Numbered from the stretch's first letter, positions 1 to 8,054 are shown. The stretch: DNA of 64,000 nucleotides from Listeria innocua (GCF_028596125.1 NZ_CP117229.1:604001-668000), one strand, 5' to 3'. The notes: generated from the sequence alone by a model not told the origin. Program-made: numbers and translations.

Positions 1-189
1 GTCACTTGTACTTGGTTGACCTAACAGCCCATTTAAATAGCTTTTTAACACTGGGTCGGGAATGTTGACAATATCTTGCGCAGCCTTGATACCAATGTTT
101 TCTTCTGCTGAAACATTAGCTGAAAACGGTATAATAAATGGAGATACTAAAAGAGCGCATAAGCCAATTTTGATTCCCATTCTTCGCAT
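1..189 (-). CDS. internalin-like surface protein, N-terminal fragment
   Basis: Only the first 63 codons lie in the window; the gene runs off the left edge. The start is clear: GGAGG at 199-203 lies about 9 nt before the ATG at 189. The product begins with basic residues (MRRMGIKIG), a hydrophobic core and a VSAEE-type signal-peptidase site near residue 28. The mature start (IVNIPDPVLKSYLNGLLG) resembles the N-terminal cap of Listeria internalins, where an 'IFPDxxLAxxL'-like helix precedes the leucine-rich repeats. Position next to an azoreductase matches the LPXTG internalin lmo0610 as I remember it. The repeats and anchor are outside the window, so the class is inferred from the signal peptide, cap and context. 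Confidence 0.75.
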   Translation of the reverse strand, partial: MRRMGIKIGLCALLVSPFIIPFSANVSAEENIGIKAAQDIVNIPDPVLKSYLNGLLGQPSTSD

Positions 190-248
190 TAATTTATTCC
201 TCCTCTAAGCAATATTTGTTTTATAATACCATATGGATTCTTAAAACA

Positions 249-274
249 ATTCCACTAATATGAGTGTTTTAAAC
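249..274 (-). promoter_or_regulatory. candidate sigma-B promoter for the internalin-like gene
   Basis: On the minus strand GTTTAA (269-274), a 14-nt spacer and TGGAAT (249-254) resemble the sigma-B consensus GTTTAA-N12..15-GGGWAW, about 60 nt upstream of the ATG at 189. The -10 has one deviation. The homologous gene is reported to be sigma-B dependent (recalled), which supports the assignment. Confidence 0.4.
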
Positions 275-310
275 CCTGAATATGTCGATATTGTGAAAAA
301 TGAGACTAAA

Positions 311-349
311 AAATAACCGTAACAGAGGTTTCCTCCGTTACGGTTATTT
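311..349. terminator. bidirectional intrinsic terminator
   Basis: AAATAACCGTAAC pairs with GTTACGGTTATTT, flanked by A/T runs on both sides. It lies just downstream of the azoreductase gene (minus strand). It could also stop readthrough from the other direction. Confidence 0.8.
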
Positions 350-353
350 AAAA

Positions 354-980
354 TTAAAAGATTTTTGCTAATTCAGCTGCTTCTTTTGCACCAGCAGAAA
401 TAATGTCTTTTGCTTGATCGGGTTTTGCGTTGTGACCTTCTACAATGACCATTTCTGGTTCAGAGATGCCGAAGTGAGCTAAAACATTTTTAACATAGTT
501 TAAGGACATTTCAAAGCTTTGCAGTGGGCCATCGGAATAAATACCGCCGCGAGCATTAAGTAAGGCGATTTTTTTATCTGTTACTAATCCAATTGGACCG
601 TTTGCTGTATATTTGAAAGTTTTTCCAGCTTGATTTAAATAGAATAAGTAAGTTAAAAATTGTGCTGGGATACTGAAGTTCCAAAGTGGGAACGCCATAA
701 CGATTTTATCAGCAGCTAAAAATTGATCTAAATACCCATTTGCAATATCAGCTAATCGTTTTTCTTCCGGGGTTAAAGTCTCACCAGCTACTTCTTTATG
801 TAATCCACTCATCATTGTTACATCATAATAAGGTAGATCCGCTTCGAATAAATCTAGTTCTGTTACATTATCGTCCGGATGGGACTTTTTGTATTCAGCT
901 AGGAAAATTTCGTATAGTGCCACGCTGACTGAGCGTTCGGCAGGTAAACCATTTGCTTTTATGAAAAGTACGTTTGTCAT
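354..980 (-). CDS. azoR: FMN-dependent NADH-azoreductase
   Basis: A 208-residue flavodoxin-fold enzyme of the AzoR / 'acyl carrier protein phosphodiesterase' family, the usual length. Family features visible are the N-terminal FIKAN-GLPAERSVS phosphate-binding loop for FMN, the MAFPLWNFSIPAQF segment around residues 94-108 that contacts the isoalloxazine ring, and the LLNARGGIYSDGP loop near residue 140. Known members reduce azo bonds and quinones by two-electron transfer and are cytosolic homodimers. It is divergent from the MarR/oxidoreductase pair at 1161, a common arrangement for redox-stress genes, so the MarR protein may also act on this gene (inference). A GGAGGCAAG-type ribosome site precedes the ATG at 980. 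Confidence 0.9.
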   Translation of the reverse strand: MTNVLFIKANGLPAERSVSVALYEIFLAEYKKSHPDDNVTELDLFEADLPYYDVTMMSGLHKEVAGETLTPEEKRLADIANGYLDQFLAADKIVMAFPLWNFSIPAQFLTYLFYLNQAGKTFKYTANGPIGLVTDKKIALLNARGGIYSDGPLQSFEMSLNYVKNVLAHFGISEPEMVIVEGHNAKPDQAKDIISAGAKEAAELAKIF

Positions 981-1092
981 TACATCTTGCCTCCATTTTT
1001 TTTGAATTATCTATTAAGTGTAGCTCATTTTGGCTATTAACGGCAAGTATATTGCTTACAAAAAATTAGCCACTAATATTTGAGCAGATATT

Positions 1093-1149
1093 TTGTGATT
1101 TAAAAAAGGAAGCGTATAATAGTTGATATATCATTTGACATGTCAACTA
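1093..1149 (+). promoter_or_regulatory. promoter with palindromic MarR-type operator
   Basis: TTGTGA (1093-1098), a 16-nt spacer and TATAAT (1115-1120) form a sigma-A promoter. Just downstream lies a perfect 12-bp palindrome TTGACATGTCAA (1135-1146), nested in a wider AGTTGA...TCAACT pair (1121-1126 / 1144-1149). Its placement over the transcription start fits autorepression by the MarR protein encoded next. Confidence 0.6.
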
Positions 1150-1160
1150 TGGAGGTGGAA

Positions 1161-1604
1161 ATGCTGGAACCATGTACGAAACGTTCAGAACTGCTTTACC
1201 GGATGCATTTGTTATCTAAAGAAATAAGTCATGTATTTGAACAACAGACGAATATGAGTTTTACGAAAGTAGAGATTTTATTTCATATTAAACAAACGCC
1301 TGGTCAAAGTCAGAACAGATTAAAAGAAAAGCTGTATATTGATTCAGCAAGTATTACCCGTCATTTGAAGCGCATGGAAGAGCAAGGGCTTATCGTTCGT
1401 AAAAAGCAAGATGAGAATAAACGCTATACGTATTTATTTTTAACACCAGCTGGCGAGGCGGAATTAACTTCCTTACTTACGGAAAAAGAAAAATTCCAAA
1501 CTGGGGCTTTAGAAGGATTTTCTGAGGATGAAGTCAGTGCCTTACTTAAATCAGTCACAAAAATGATGAATAATGTAGAGAAATTGGAGGAGAAGTTAAA
1601 ATGA
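1161..1604 (+). CDS. MarR-family transcriptional regulator
   Basis: 147 residues starting at the ATG at 1161, chosen because GGAGG (1151-1155) lies 5 nt upstream. The earlier ATGs at 1140 and 1149 overlap the operator or ribosome site. The winged helix-turn-helix is plain: TKVEILFHIKQTPGQSQNRLKEKL, then SASITRHLKRMEEQGLIVRK (recognition helix) and a wing with DENKRYTYLFLTPAG. MarR proteins are dimeric repressors released by phenolic ligands or thiol oxidation. It overlaps the oxidoreductase gene by 4 nt (ATGA), so the two are translationally coupled and probably co-regulated. The palindrome directly upstream suggests autoregulation. Confidence 0.9.
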   Translation: MLEPCTKRSELLYRMHLLSKEISHVFEQQTNMSFTKVEILFHIKQTPGQSQNRLKEKLYIDSASITRHLKRMEEQGLIVRKKQDENKRYTYLFLTPAGEAELTSLLTEKEKFQTGALEGFSEDEVSALLKSVTKMMNNVEKLEEKLK

Positions 1605-2542
1605 AAGCAGTTGTAATTGAAAATTATGGTGGTAAAGAAGAGTTAAAAGAAAAAGAAGTAGCAATGCCAAAAGCGGGTAAAAACCAAGTCATTGTAAAAG
1701 AAGTAGCAACATCCATTAATCCGATTGATTGGAAGCTTCGTGAAGGATACTTAAAACAAATGATGGACTGGGAATTCCCAATTATTTTAGGTTGGGATGT
1801 AGCAGGTGTTATTTCTGAAGTTGGTGAAGGCGTGACTGATTGGAAAGTCGGCGATGAAGTATTTGCTCGTCCTGAAACAACGCGTTTTGGTACGTATGCT
1901 GAATATACAGCAGTAGATGATCACTTACTTGCACCTCTTCCAGAAGGTATTAGTTTTGAAGAAGCTGCATCTATTCCACTTGCAGGTTTAACAGCATGGC
2001 AAGCATTATTTGATCACGCAAAACTTCAAAAAGGTGAAAAAGTCTTGATTCATGCTGGTGCTGGCGGCGTTGGAACACTTGCGATTCAACTTGCAAAATA
2101 TGCTGGAGCAGAAGTTATCACAACAGCTAGTGCGAAAAATCATGAACTACTTAAATCACTAGGAGCAGATCAAGTCATTGATTATAAAGAAGTGAATTTT
2201 AAAGACGTACTTTCAGACATCGATGTTGTTTTTGATACAATGGGTGGTCAAATCGAAACTGATAGCTATGATGTATTAAAAGAAGGAACAGGTCGTTTAG
2301 TAAGTATCGTTGGTATTTCAAATGAAGACCGTGCGAAAGAAAAAAACGTAACTGCGAATGGAATTTGGCTTCAACCAAACGGCGAACAACTGAAAAAATT
2401 AGGTGAACTACTTGCAAATAAAACAGTGAAACCAATCGTTGGCGCAACTTTCCCATTCTCTGAAAAAGGTGTTTTCGATGCACATGCATTAAGTGAAACT
2501 CACCATGCAGTTGGAAAAATAGTAATTTCTTTTAATAAATAA
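1601..2542 (+). CDS. NADP-dependent quinone/zinc-type oxidoreductase (MDR superfamily)
   Basis: 313 residues of the medium-chain dehydrogenase/reductase superfamily, quinone oxidoreductase branch. The GroES-like catalytic domain (about 1-125; VATSINPIDWKLREG, GWDVAGVI.EVG) is followed by the Rossmann domain with IHAGAGGVGTLAIQLAK (about 146-162). No zinc-ligand cysteines are seen, which fits the zinc-free quinone-reductase type. Likely role is NADPH-dependent reduction of quinones or reactive enones in the cytosol. It shares an operon with the MarR gene (4-nt overlap) and ends at an intrinsic terminator. The true substrate cannot be deduced. Confidence 0.88.
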   Translation: MKAVVIENYGGKEELKEKEVAMPKAGKNQVIVKEVATSINPIDWKLREGYLKQMMDWEFPIILGWDVAGVISEVGEGVTDWKVGDEVFARPETTRFGTYAEYTAVDDHLLAPLPEGISFEEAASIPLAGLTAWQALFDHAKLQKGEKVLIHAGAGGVGTLAIQLAKYAGAEVITTASAKNHELLKSLGADQVIDYKEVNFKDVLSDIDVVFDTMGGQIETDSYDVLKEGTGRLVSIVGISNEDRAKEKNVTANGIWLQPNGEQLKKLGELLANKTVKPIVGATFPFSEKGVFDAHALSETHHAVGKIVISFNK

Positions 2543-2551
2543 GATTTTTGG

Positions 2552-2581
2552 AAAGCTAGATGCTGTCATCTAGCTTTTTTT
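2552..2581 (+). terminator. intrinsic terminator
   Basis: AAAGCTAGATG...CATCTAGCTTTTTTT hairpin with a T run, directly after the oxidoreductase stop. Confidence 0.85.
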
Positions 2582-2586
2582 GCTGT

Positions 2587-2615
2587 TTGCGTGCGTAGAA
2601 TGGATAGGCTATAAT
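2587..2615 (+). promoter_or_regulatory. sigma-A promoter of the acetyltransferase gene
   Basis: TTGCGT (2587-2592), 17-nt spacer and TATAAT (2610-2615), just ahead of an AAAGGTGGTG ribosome site and the ATG at 2637. Confidence 0.6.
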
Positions 2616-2636
2616 AGCAAAAAAGGTGGTGTCTAA

Positions 2637-3170
2637 ATGGAAACTAGAGAGCTTAAGAACGGACAAATAATGACGATTAGAGAGGCTACAAAAGAGGATG
2701 CGAGCAATATTGTTACTTATCTGAATGAAGTAGCAGGTGAGACTGATTATTTATCCTTTGGGAAAGGCGAGTTTTCATTTAGCGTAGAAGAAGAAGCGGA
2801 ATACATAGAAGAAGGGGCTAAAAACCCGGGCTCTATTATGTTATTAAGTTTTATTGAAGATGAACTTGCAAGTGTTTCTCAACTTATCGGCCATACAAAA
2901 AAGCGAGAATTACATACATGTGAGCTGACTATTTCTACCCGAAAGAAATTTTGGGGTTTAGGGATAGGGACACTTATTATGGAGGGATTAATAAAACATG
3001 CTAAAAAAACCGAGCGTTTAAAACTCGTTTACTTAGAAGCTGTTTCTGAAAACAAGCGAGCAATTAATTTGTACAAAAAGTTCGGATTTATTGAAGCTGG
3101 TGAGATTCCAGCATTAATGCAAGTGGAAGGACGGTATTTGGACGTAACAATGATGTACTTAGTTCTTTAA
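2637..3170 (+). CDS. GNAT-family N-acetyltransferase
   Basis: 177 residues with the GNAT fold. The acetyl-CoA pyrophosphate loop motif appears as KFWGLGIGTLIMEGLIKHA (R/Q-x-x-G-x-G/A type, about residues 103-121), preceded by the beta-strand LTISTRKKF. It is followed by LVYLEAVSENKRAINLYKKFGF, the usual motif B with the conserved Asn and Tyr. The N-terminal REATKEDASNIVTYLNEV is typical of RimI/RimJ-like members. Substrate unknown. It has its own promoter and ends with a 4-nt tail-to-tail overlap with the small gene on the other strand. Confidence 0.85.
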   Translation: METRELKNGQIMTIREATKEDASNIVTYLNEVAGETDYLSFGKGEFSFSVEEEAEYIEEGAKNPGSIMLLSFIEDELASVSQLIGHTKKRELHTCELTISTRKKFWGLGIGTLIMEGLIKHAKKTERLKLVYLEAVSENKRAINLYKKFGFIEAGEIPALMQVEGRYLDVTMMYLVL

Positions 3171-3412
3171 TCCTCTACAAGAAAGGCGAGGTCATTAGCT
3201 ACTTCTATATCACTAAGTTGTTTAGCAACAATATCCGCTCCAGTATTAAGAAAAATAGCCATTTGACTAAGGACGCGAAGGCTAATATCAGAAGTGCGAA
3301 TATCTTTATCAATAAGTTTTTGCAAAGTACCTTCTTTTAAGCGAGTATTTGATTCAATATCATTGGTAGTAATATGTTTATTTGCTAACAATTGTTCAAT
3401 CGGATGCATCAT
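3167..3412 (-). CDS. small HTH-like protein of unknown function
   Basis: 81 residues, no family recognised with certainty. The segment TTNDIESNTRLKEGTLQKLIDKDIRTSDISLRVLSQMAIFL reads like the first helices of an XRE/lambda-type helix-turn-helix, followed by an acidic tail. An AGGTGAT ribosome site stands in front of the ATG at 3412. Expression is from the minus strand, and the stop overlaps the acetyltransferase stop. It could be a DNA-binding protein or a fragment of a larger fold; the assignment rests only on pattern. Confidence 0.65.
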   Translation of the reverse strand: MMHPIEQLLANKHITTNDIESNTRLKEGTLQKLIDKDIRTSDISLRVLSQMAIFLNTGADIVAKQLSDIEVANDLAFLVED

Positions 3413-3516
3413 ATCACCTCTTTTCGAATAGTTAACTTTATGAATTAATTATAACTAAATTTGCTTCGTTGATAAACTATAAAGCCTTGAAAATTGAACA
3501 AAAAAGGGAGAAGCAA

Positions 3517-5268
3517 ATGAAAGATTTAAAAGACAGTTTGAAAATTTTATATCAATTTAAGACAGATTACCTAAAAGTAACATTGTTGTTGACGATCTTG
3601 CAGGCATTTGTGATTGGGCCTTTTATTTATTATTTCTTTTTCTTTATTCTTCGAGTTATCGGAGTGCCAGGGATTACAGACGCCAATCTCGGAGAAGTTT
3701 TTTCGAGTCCTGTTGCCGTTATTATGCTGCTGATTTTAGCTTTACTCATTTTACTATTTGTATATTATGAACTGGGTTTCTTTATAATGATGGCCATTTA
3801 TCAATTGCGGGGAGAAAGCTATACCGTATTTAAAATCATACAAAGGCTCAATGTAAAAGCGAAATACTTTCTTAGTTATCAAGCGATTTATTTTCTGCTA
3901 TATTTCTTTTTACTTTTGCCAATTGCAGGATTATCTTTACCAATTACGATAACAGAAAACCTCTATTTGCCGCATTTTATTACAGATGAATTAATGAAAA
4001 CGACGACAGGCACGTGGCTATATGTTATTGCAATTGCGATTATTTTCTATATTAGCGCGAGACTCGTATTCGCATTACCATATTTTATTGAAGATAAATC
4101 ACTCAAAATAAGTGGAGCTATCCGGAAAAGTTGGAAATTCTCGCAAAAGCATTTATTTTTTATGTTACTAAAATGGGTTTTAATAATTGTTGTGATTGGC
4201 TTTTTAGTATCGATTATCGCGACGATTATTATGTTACCGCTTCTCTTAGTAGAAAAAATAACTCCAGGAATTGCGGTGGTTATAGCTGGTATTACTTTAA
4301 CCATACTGCAAGTGATAGGTTTCTTTGCCGCTGGGATTTTTCAAGGAATTATTGCGCAATTATTAGTGAAGAATGCCTTTGCTATTGAAGGACAACACGC
4401 TCCTGTCGCACGCAACCAGTTTCCGCATAAAAAGAGATTTATTATTGTTGCGATAATCGTTTTCATTATTTTTAGTGGTTTTAATATTTTTACAGTAAAT
4501 GCGACTTTATATGAACCTAATACGAAAATAATAGCCCATCGTGGTGATACAATGAATGCTGTTGAAAATACGGTGGAAGCCATTGAATCAGCTGCAAAGT
4601 CCGGGGCGGATTATAGTGAAATTGATATTCAAGAAACCAAAGATCATCAGTTTGTTGTTTTCCATGATATGACATTGAGAAGACTTGCTGGCAGTTCTAA
4701 GCGAGTAGCAGATATGACTTTAAAAGAGTTGCAGCAAACTAAAGTGAAGAGTGGCGACTATTCATCTCATATAGCTTCTTTTGATGAAATTATCAAGACA
4801 GCGAAAAAGAATAAGATAGATTTACTCGTGGAAGTGAAGTTGCACGGCGGGGAATCGAGCGATATGGTAGAACGACTTGTCACATTGTTAAAGAAAGAAA
4901 AAGTAACTGATAAATATCTTGTTCAGTCGCTCAACCAGCCTGTTATAGAGGAAATCGAAAAAGCAGATCCGTCACTAAAAACTGGAATCATCCTAGCGCT
5001 TAATATCGGGAATTTGCCAAAGACATCAGCAGATTTTATTGTCTTAGAGGATTTCTCTATTAATAAGCGATTACTAACGCAAGCCAAACAAAATGATAAA
5101 ATGGTGTTTGTCTGGACTGTTAATAAAGAAAAATTAATGCAAATGTATTTGCGGAAAAATGTAGATGGGATTATTACAAACTATCCTAAAAAAGCAATCG
5201 AACTTAGAGAATCTTTTAATGAAAATGATTCTTTGCGAAGTCGTATCGAGAATAGGTTAGGATTTTAA
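3517..5268 (+). CDS. membrane-anchored glycerophosphodiester phosphodiesterase
   Basis: 583 residues. The ATG at 3517 is chosen because AAAGGGAG lies 7 nt upstream; an earlier in-frame ATG at 3469 has no ribosome site. The first 320 or so residues carry about eight hydrophobic segments (the 'GDPD membrane domain'). The C-terminal third is a GP-PDE TIM barrel with IIAHRGDTMNAVENTVEAI, EIDIQETKDHQFVVFHDMTL and a later LLVEVKLHG. These supply the His, Glu-x-Asp and His residues that bind the metal and cleave glycerophosphodiesters. Known relatives act on deacylated phospholipids or on teichoic-acid glycerophosphate. The catalytic domain follows the last membrane segment, so it probably faces outside. 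Confidence 0.88.
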   Translation: MKDLKDSLKILYQFKTDYLKVTLLLTILQAFVIGPFIYYFFFFILRVIGVPGITDANLGEVFSSPVAVIMLLILALLILLFVYYELGFFIMMAIYQLRGESYTVFKIIQRLNVKAKYFLSYQAIYFLLYFFLLLPIAGLSLPITITENLYLPHFITDELMKTTTGTWLYVIAIAIIFYISARLVFALPYFIEDKSLKISGAIRKSWKFSQKHLFFMLLKWVLIIVVIGFLVSIIATIIMLPLLLVEKITPGIAVVIAGITLTILQVIGFFAAGIFQGIIAQLLVKNAFAIEGQHAPVARNQFPHKKRFIIVAIIVFIIFSGFNIFTVNATLYEPNTKIIAHRGDTMNAVENTVEAIESAAKSGADYSEIDIQETKDHQFVVFHDMTLRRLAGSSKRVADMTLKELQQTKVKSGDYSSHIASFDEIIKTAKKNKIDLLVEVKLHGGESSDMVERLVTLLKKEKVTDKYLVQSLNQPVIEEIEKADPSLKTGIILALNIGNLPKTSADFIVLEDFSINKRLLTQAKQNDKMVFVWTVNKEKLMQMYLRKNVDGIITNYPKKAIELRESFNENDSLRSRIENRLGF

Positions 5269-5277
5269 ATAAAAAGA

Positions 5278-5310
5278 GCCGCAAACAGTGATTGTTTGCG
5301 GCCGATTTTT
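5278..5310. terminator. intrinsic terminator between convergent genes
   Basis: GCCGCAAACA pairs with TGTTTGCGGC (5278-5302), with A-rich and T-rich flanks, so it can serve both the phosphodiesterase and the lipoprotein gene. Confidence 0.85.
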
Positions 5311-5810
5311 TATTTTAATTCAAATGATTTTTTGACTGTGTTTTTGCTGAAGCTGATTAATTCTTTGGCTTCTACGTCTACTTTATTTTGCGTATCTTGT
5401 AGCTTATAGTAATCGGTTATTTCTAAAGTAGCTCCAGGTTGAACATCTTTGTCTACACCGCCCATGCCGCCATCAGCGGATACGGTTGTTTCTAATTGTG
5501 TCCCATTTTGGAAAACTTGTTGATCGATGGCTACCATAAAGGAAGTATTTTCTTTACTGTTATTTGTGAATTTTGTTTTGACTGCAATTGCGTCATTTCC
5601 AGCATAGTCTTTTACTACTTCAGAGCTAAGGATTTCTACTTTATAATCGCCAAGTGTATTTGGATCTGTTTTCTTTTTTTCTTTCGTCTCTGCTTTTGCT
5701 GTTTCTTTTTTCTCTGTACTTACTTTATCTTCTGTCCCACCACATGCAGTTAGGGCTAGGGCAAAAGTTATAATCCCCATTAATAGTAAAACGCGTTTTA
5801 AATTTTTCAT
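5310..5810 (-). CDS. secreted lipoprotein with DUF4352/DUF5067-like beta domain
   Basis: 166 residues. The N-terminus MKNLKRVLLLMGIITFALAL is followed by the lipobox LTACG, with the lipidated Cys at residue 23. A Lys/Glu-rich linker (about 28-50) follows. The remainder, LGDYKVEILSSEVVKDYAGNDAIAVKTKFTNNS through TLEITDYYKLQ, has the immunoglobulin-like strand pattern of the DUF4352/DUF5067 (telokin-like) families common in Firmicute lipoproteins. It is exported and tethered to the outer face of the membrane. No enzyme motif is seen. It is monocistronic as far as visible, and the neighbouring kinase is transcribed in the same direction but separately. Confidence 0.82.
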   Translation of the reverse strand: MKNLKRVLLLMGIITFALALTACGGTEDKVSTEKKETAKAETKEKKKTDPNTLGDYKVEILSSEVVKDYAGNDAIAVKTKFTNNSKENTSFMVAIDQQVFQNGTQLETTVSADGGMGGVDKDVQPGATLEITDYYKLQDTQNKVDVEAKELISFSKNTVKKSFELK

Positions 5811-5889
5811 TTTCTTCTCTCCTTCTTAATTTATCTGTATCTATTACACCATGCGGAGATAAGAAAAGTCCTATGCACCGGGCATAGGA

Positions 5890-7041
5890 CTAAGAAAAGA
5901 TTTCTGTATAAATTCCATAAATCATAATACAAACAAAAATATATACGACAATACCAACTTTTCTTGTTCCTTTAGAAGAGGACTTAAGTAAAGGTAATTT
6001 GGACCAGATGCCGCATAAATTAGTAAATATAATGAAAGCAGGGAATATCAAGAAAAAATTAGCGAAAAAGTTTTCGATGTTATTCATTTTAACGCCTTCT
6101 GTTGGTGGGGTAAATAATCCAAATGCCATGAAAATATAGCCTAATACTGCAACTACCATTTTCCAAGTATGACCAGTTCTAAAGCCGGGAATATGTTTAT
6201 ACCAGGGAATAAAATCTTTTTCGTATTCATCTGTTGAAGTTGCCCAGTTTATTTCGTCCGCGCTGTCTTCTATGGTAGCGAAGTCGCTTAAGTCTGTTAA
6301 TTCGGAAACAAAGGTAGGTCCAAGCGAATCATTTTTAATAGCGGTTCGGAATTCTTGGATGGTTTGGAAACGTTGCTCTGGGTCGAAGGATGCTGCTTGC
6401 ATGGCGATTTTTTCTAGAGAAGTAGCTGTTTCTTTGTCAGGTAAATTATTTTTTCCACGTAAAAGTTCAAGCATAAGGACGCCGATGCTATAAATATCTG
6501 AACGAGCGTCGGTTTGCGAGTAGCCATATTGCTCAGGAGCAGCGTACCCGATCGTCCCGAGATTGACTGTATCTTGATTTTTTCCTACTTCAAAAACACG
6601 AGATGCATCAAAATCAATTAATTTTAAAACGCCATCACTGGAAATCATAATATTGGACGGTTTTATATCACGATGGATAATTGCGTTTGTATGAAGTTCC
6701 ATCAGTGCGTCAGAAAGCATCAACATCAGTCGTGTCACTTCATCAGCATCAAAGGGCGCATTTACTTTCATTAAGTCAGCTAAGTTTTTCCCGTTGATAT
6801 ATTCTTCATATACAATCAGTTCGCTGCCATTTGGAATCATCACTTCAATTTTGGGTAAATAGTTACTTGATAATTTTTTAAGTTCCTCTAGTACTGGAGC
6901 GAAACTAATAGGGATTATTTTACGAACTAATAATTCGCCTGTTGCGGTATTACGCGTTAGTACGGCAGGATTTTCTTTGTTATTTAGATTATCTAATTCT
7001 TTATATTGTTCTTCTATAAAAGCAAGCGTCATTTCTCCCAT
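5890..7041 (-). CDS. Ser/Thr protein kinase with C-terminal membrane segments
   Basis: 383 residues. The N-terminal 250 are a Hanks-type kinase: Lys41 in LLVRKII as the ATP lysine, HRDIKPSN at 123-130 as catalytic loop, and SDIYSIGVLMLELLRG as helix F. The metal-binding motif is DFD (143-145) instead of DFG, and the activation segment ends GTIGYAAPEQYG. A glycine-rich loop is not obvious. Three hydrophobic segments near 295-315, 333-352 and 363-381 anchor it in the membrane, and there are no PASTA repeats, unlike the housekeeping PrkA kinase. It is divergent from the small protein at 7147 and probably signals inside the cell; targets unknown. Confidence 0.9.
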   Translation of the reverse strand: MGEMTLAFIEEQYKELDNLNNKENPAVLTRNTATGELLVRKIIPISFAPVLEELKKLSSNYLPKIEVMIPNGSELIVYEEYINGKNLADLMKVNAPFDADEVTRLMLMLSDALMELHTNAIIHRDIKPSNIMISSDGVLKLIDFDASRVFEVGKNQDTVNLGTIGYAAPEQYGYSQTDARSDIYSIGVLMLELLRGKNNLPDKETATSLEKIAMQAASFDPEQRFQTIQEFRTAIKNDSLGPTFVSELTDLSDFATIEDSADEINWATSTDEYEKDFIPWYKHIPGFRTGHTWKMVVAVLGYIFMAFGLFTPPTEGVKMNNIENFFANFFLIFPAFIIFTNLCGIWSKLPLLKSSSKGTRKVGIVVYIFVCIMIYGIYTEIFS

Positions 7042-7111
7042 TTTCTAAAATCCCTTCTACACTTTATAGTGAAATTATAGCATGAAGCATAGTAGTCGGG
7101 TACTTATTTCG

Positions 7112-7120
7112 TGATATAAT
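7112..7120 (+). promoter_or_regulatory. extended -10 promoter
   Basis: TGATATAAT (TG-N-TATAAT) precedes the gene at 7147. No good -35 is seen, consistent with an extended -10 promoter. Confidence 0.5.
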
Positions 7121-7146
7121 AAAAAAAACAATCGGGGGTGTGCCTT

Positions 7147-7602
7147 ATGGATGGGGAAAAAGAGACAAGTAAATTACTTCATGAATTAAAAAAAGCGACA
7201 AATCTACGCCAGGTTTTAGATGAAAACGAGGCGGAATTTAAATCAAGTGAAATGGTTACATATTTAAAAGAGTTATTAGTAGAGAAAAAATTAACAAAAG
7301 CTAGCGTCATTCGTGCGGCAAGACTCCATGAAACATATGGTTATCAGATTTTCAGTGGAGTTAGAAGACCTTCTCGCGACCGGACTATCGCGCTTTCTTT
7401 TGGTTTTAAGCTTTCAGGTCATGAAGCGAGTCGATTACTAAAATATACGGAATATCCACCTTTATATGCGAAAAACCGCCGAGATGCTATTATTATTTTT
7501 GCACTGGATCATGGTTATACTTTAGATCAAACCAACGATTCTTTATATGATTTGGAAGAAGCGCTTATTGAAACTTTCAAAGAGGAAAAACCGCTTATTT
7601 AG
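7147..7602 (+). CDS. helix-turn-helix-like protein divergent from the kinase
   Basis: 151 residues, taking the ATG at 7147 because GGGGGTG (7133-7139) lies 7 nt upstream; the upstream GTG at 7138 overlaps that site. The central part (LTKASVIRAARLHETYGYQIFSGVRRPSRDRTIALSFGFKLSGHEASRLLK) resembles an XRE-like helix-turn-helix: helix 2 with VIRAARLHETY, helix 3 with YQIFSGVRRPSRDR. The C-terminal acidic helix follows. It is not assigned to a named family with confidence. Pairing with a Ser/Thr kinase suggests it could be the kinase's regulator or substrate (inference). Confidence 0.75.
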   Translation: MDGEKETSKLLHELKKATNLRQVLDENEAEFKSSEMVTYLKELLVEKKLTKASVIRAARLHETYGYQIFSGVRRPSRDRTIALSFGFKLSGHEASRLLKYTEYPPLYAKNRRDAIIIFALDHGYTLDQTNDSLYDLEEALIETFKEEKPLI

Positions 7603-7626
7603 ATTAATCTAGAAATCAGGTATAAT
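7598..7626 (+). promoter_or_regulatory. promoter overlapping a 12-bp palindrome
   Basis: TTTAGA (7598-7603), 17-nt spacer and TATAAT (7621-7626). The perfect palindrome TAGATTAATCTA (7600-7611) covers the -35, so it may be an operator; the cognate regulator is unknown. Confidence 0.5.
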
Positions 7627-7657
7627 AAAGAAAGACTTACTTGATTGGAGACTAGTT

Positions 7658-8050
7658 ATGATAAATAAACAATTGATTTTACAAGCAGCAACTAGTGAAA
7701 AAAACGCTGGTGATTTCCCGAAAGTTATACAAGGTTTTAAGGAATTAGGTATTATAAAATATCAGTTTTTAGTTCAAAAAGGCGTTTATGTATTTTGGGA
7801 TGAACAGGATAATATGGTAGAAGCCCAGTTAAATGGCGTTGCTATGCCTGTTTCTAAGGAAAGTTCAGCAGAAAAATTACGCGAGGCAATAAAACAAGCA
7901 CAAGCGGGACGGATAGATTTTGAGAAATTTATTGAATTAGCAGGTTTGGCAGGAATCGAACTGTGGGAAGCCGATTTAACTGCAATGAAAGTGAGGTATA
8001 TAGATAAGGCTAGTGAGAATTTGGTGATTGAACCCATTCCTGGCATTTGA
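7658..8050 (+). CDS. DUF1398 family protein
   Basis: 130 residues, full length for DUF1398. Family signatures visible are KNAGDFPKVIQGFKELGIIKYQF near the start, FWDEQDNM, and the C-terminal block GRIDFEKFIELAGLAGIELWEADLTAMKVRYIDKASENLVIEPIP. The biochemical role of the family is unknown; members are small soluble cytosolic proteins. A TTGGAG ribosome site precedes the ATG. It is followed by an intrinsic terminator, so it is probably transcribed alone from the TATAAT promoter upstream. Confidence 0.85.
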   Translation: MINKQLILQAATSEKNAGDFPKVIQGFKELGIIKYQFLVQKGVYVFWDEQDNMVEAQLNGVAMPVSKESSAEKLREAIKQAQAGRIDFEKFIELAGLAGIELWEADLTAMKVRYIDKASENLVIEPIPGI

Positions 8051-8054
8051 ATTC

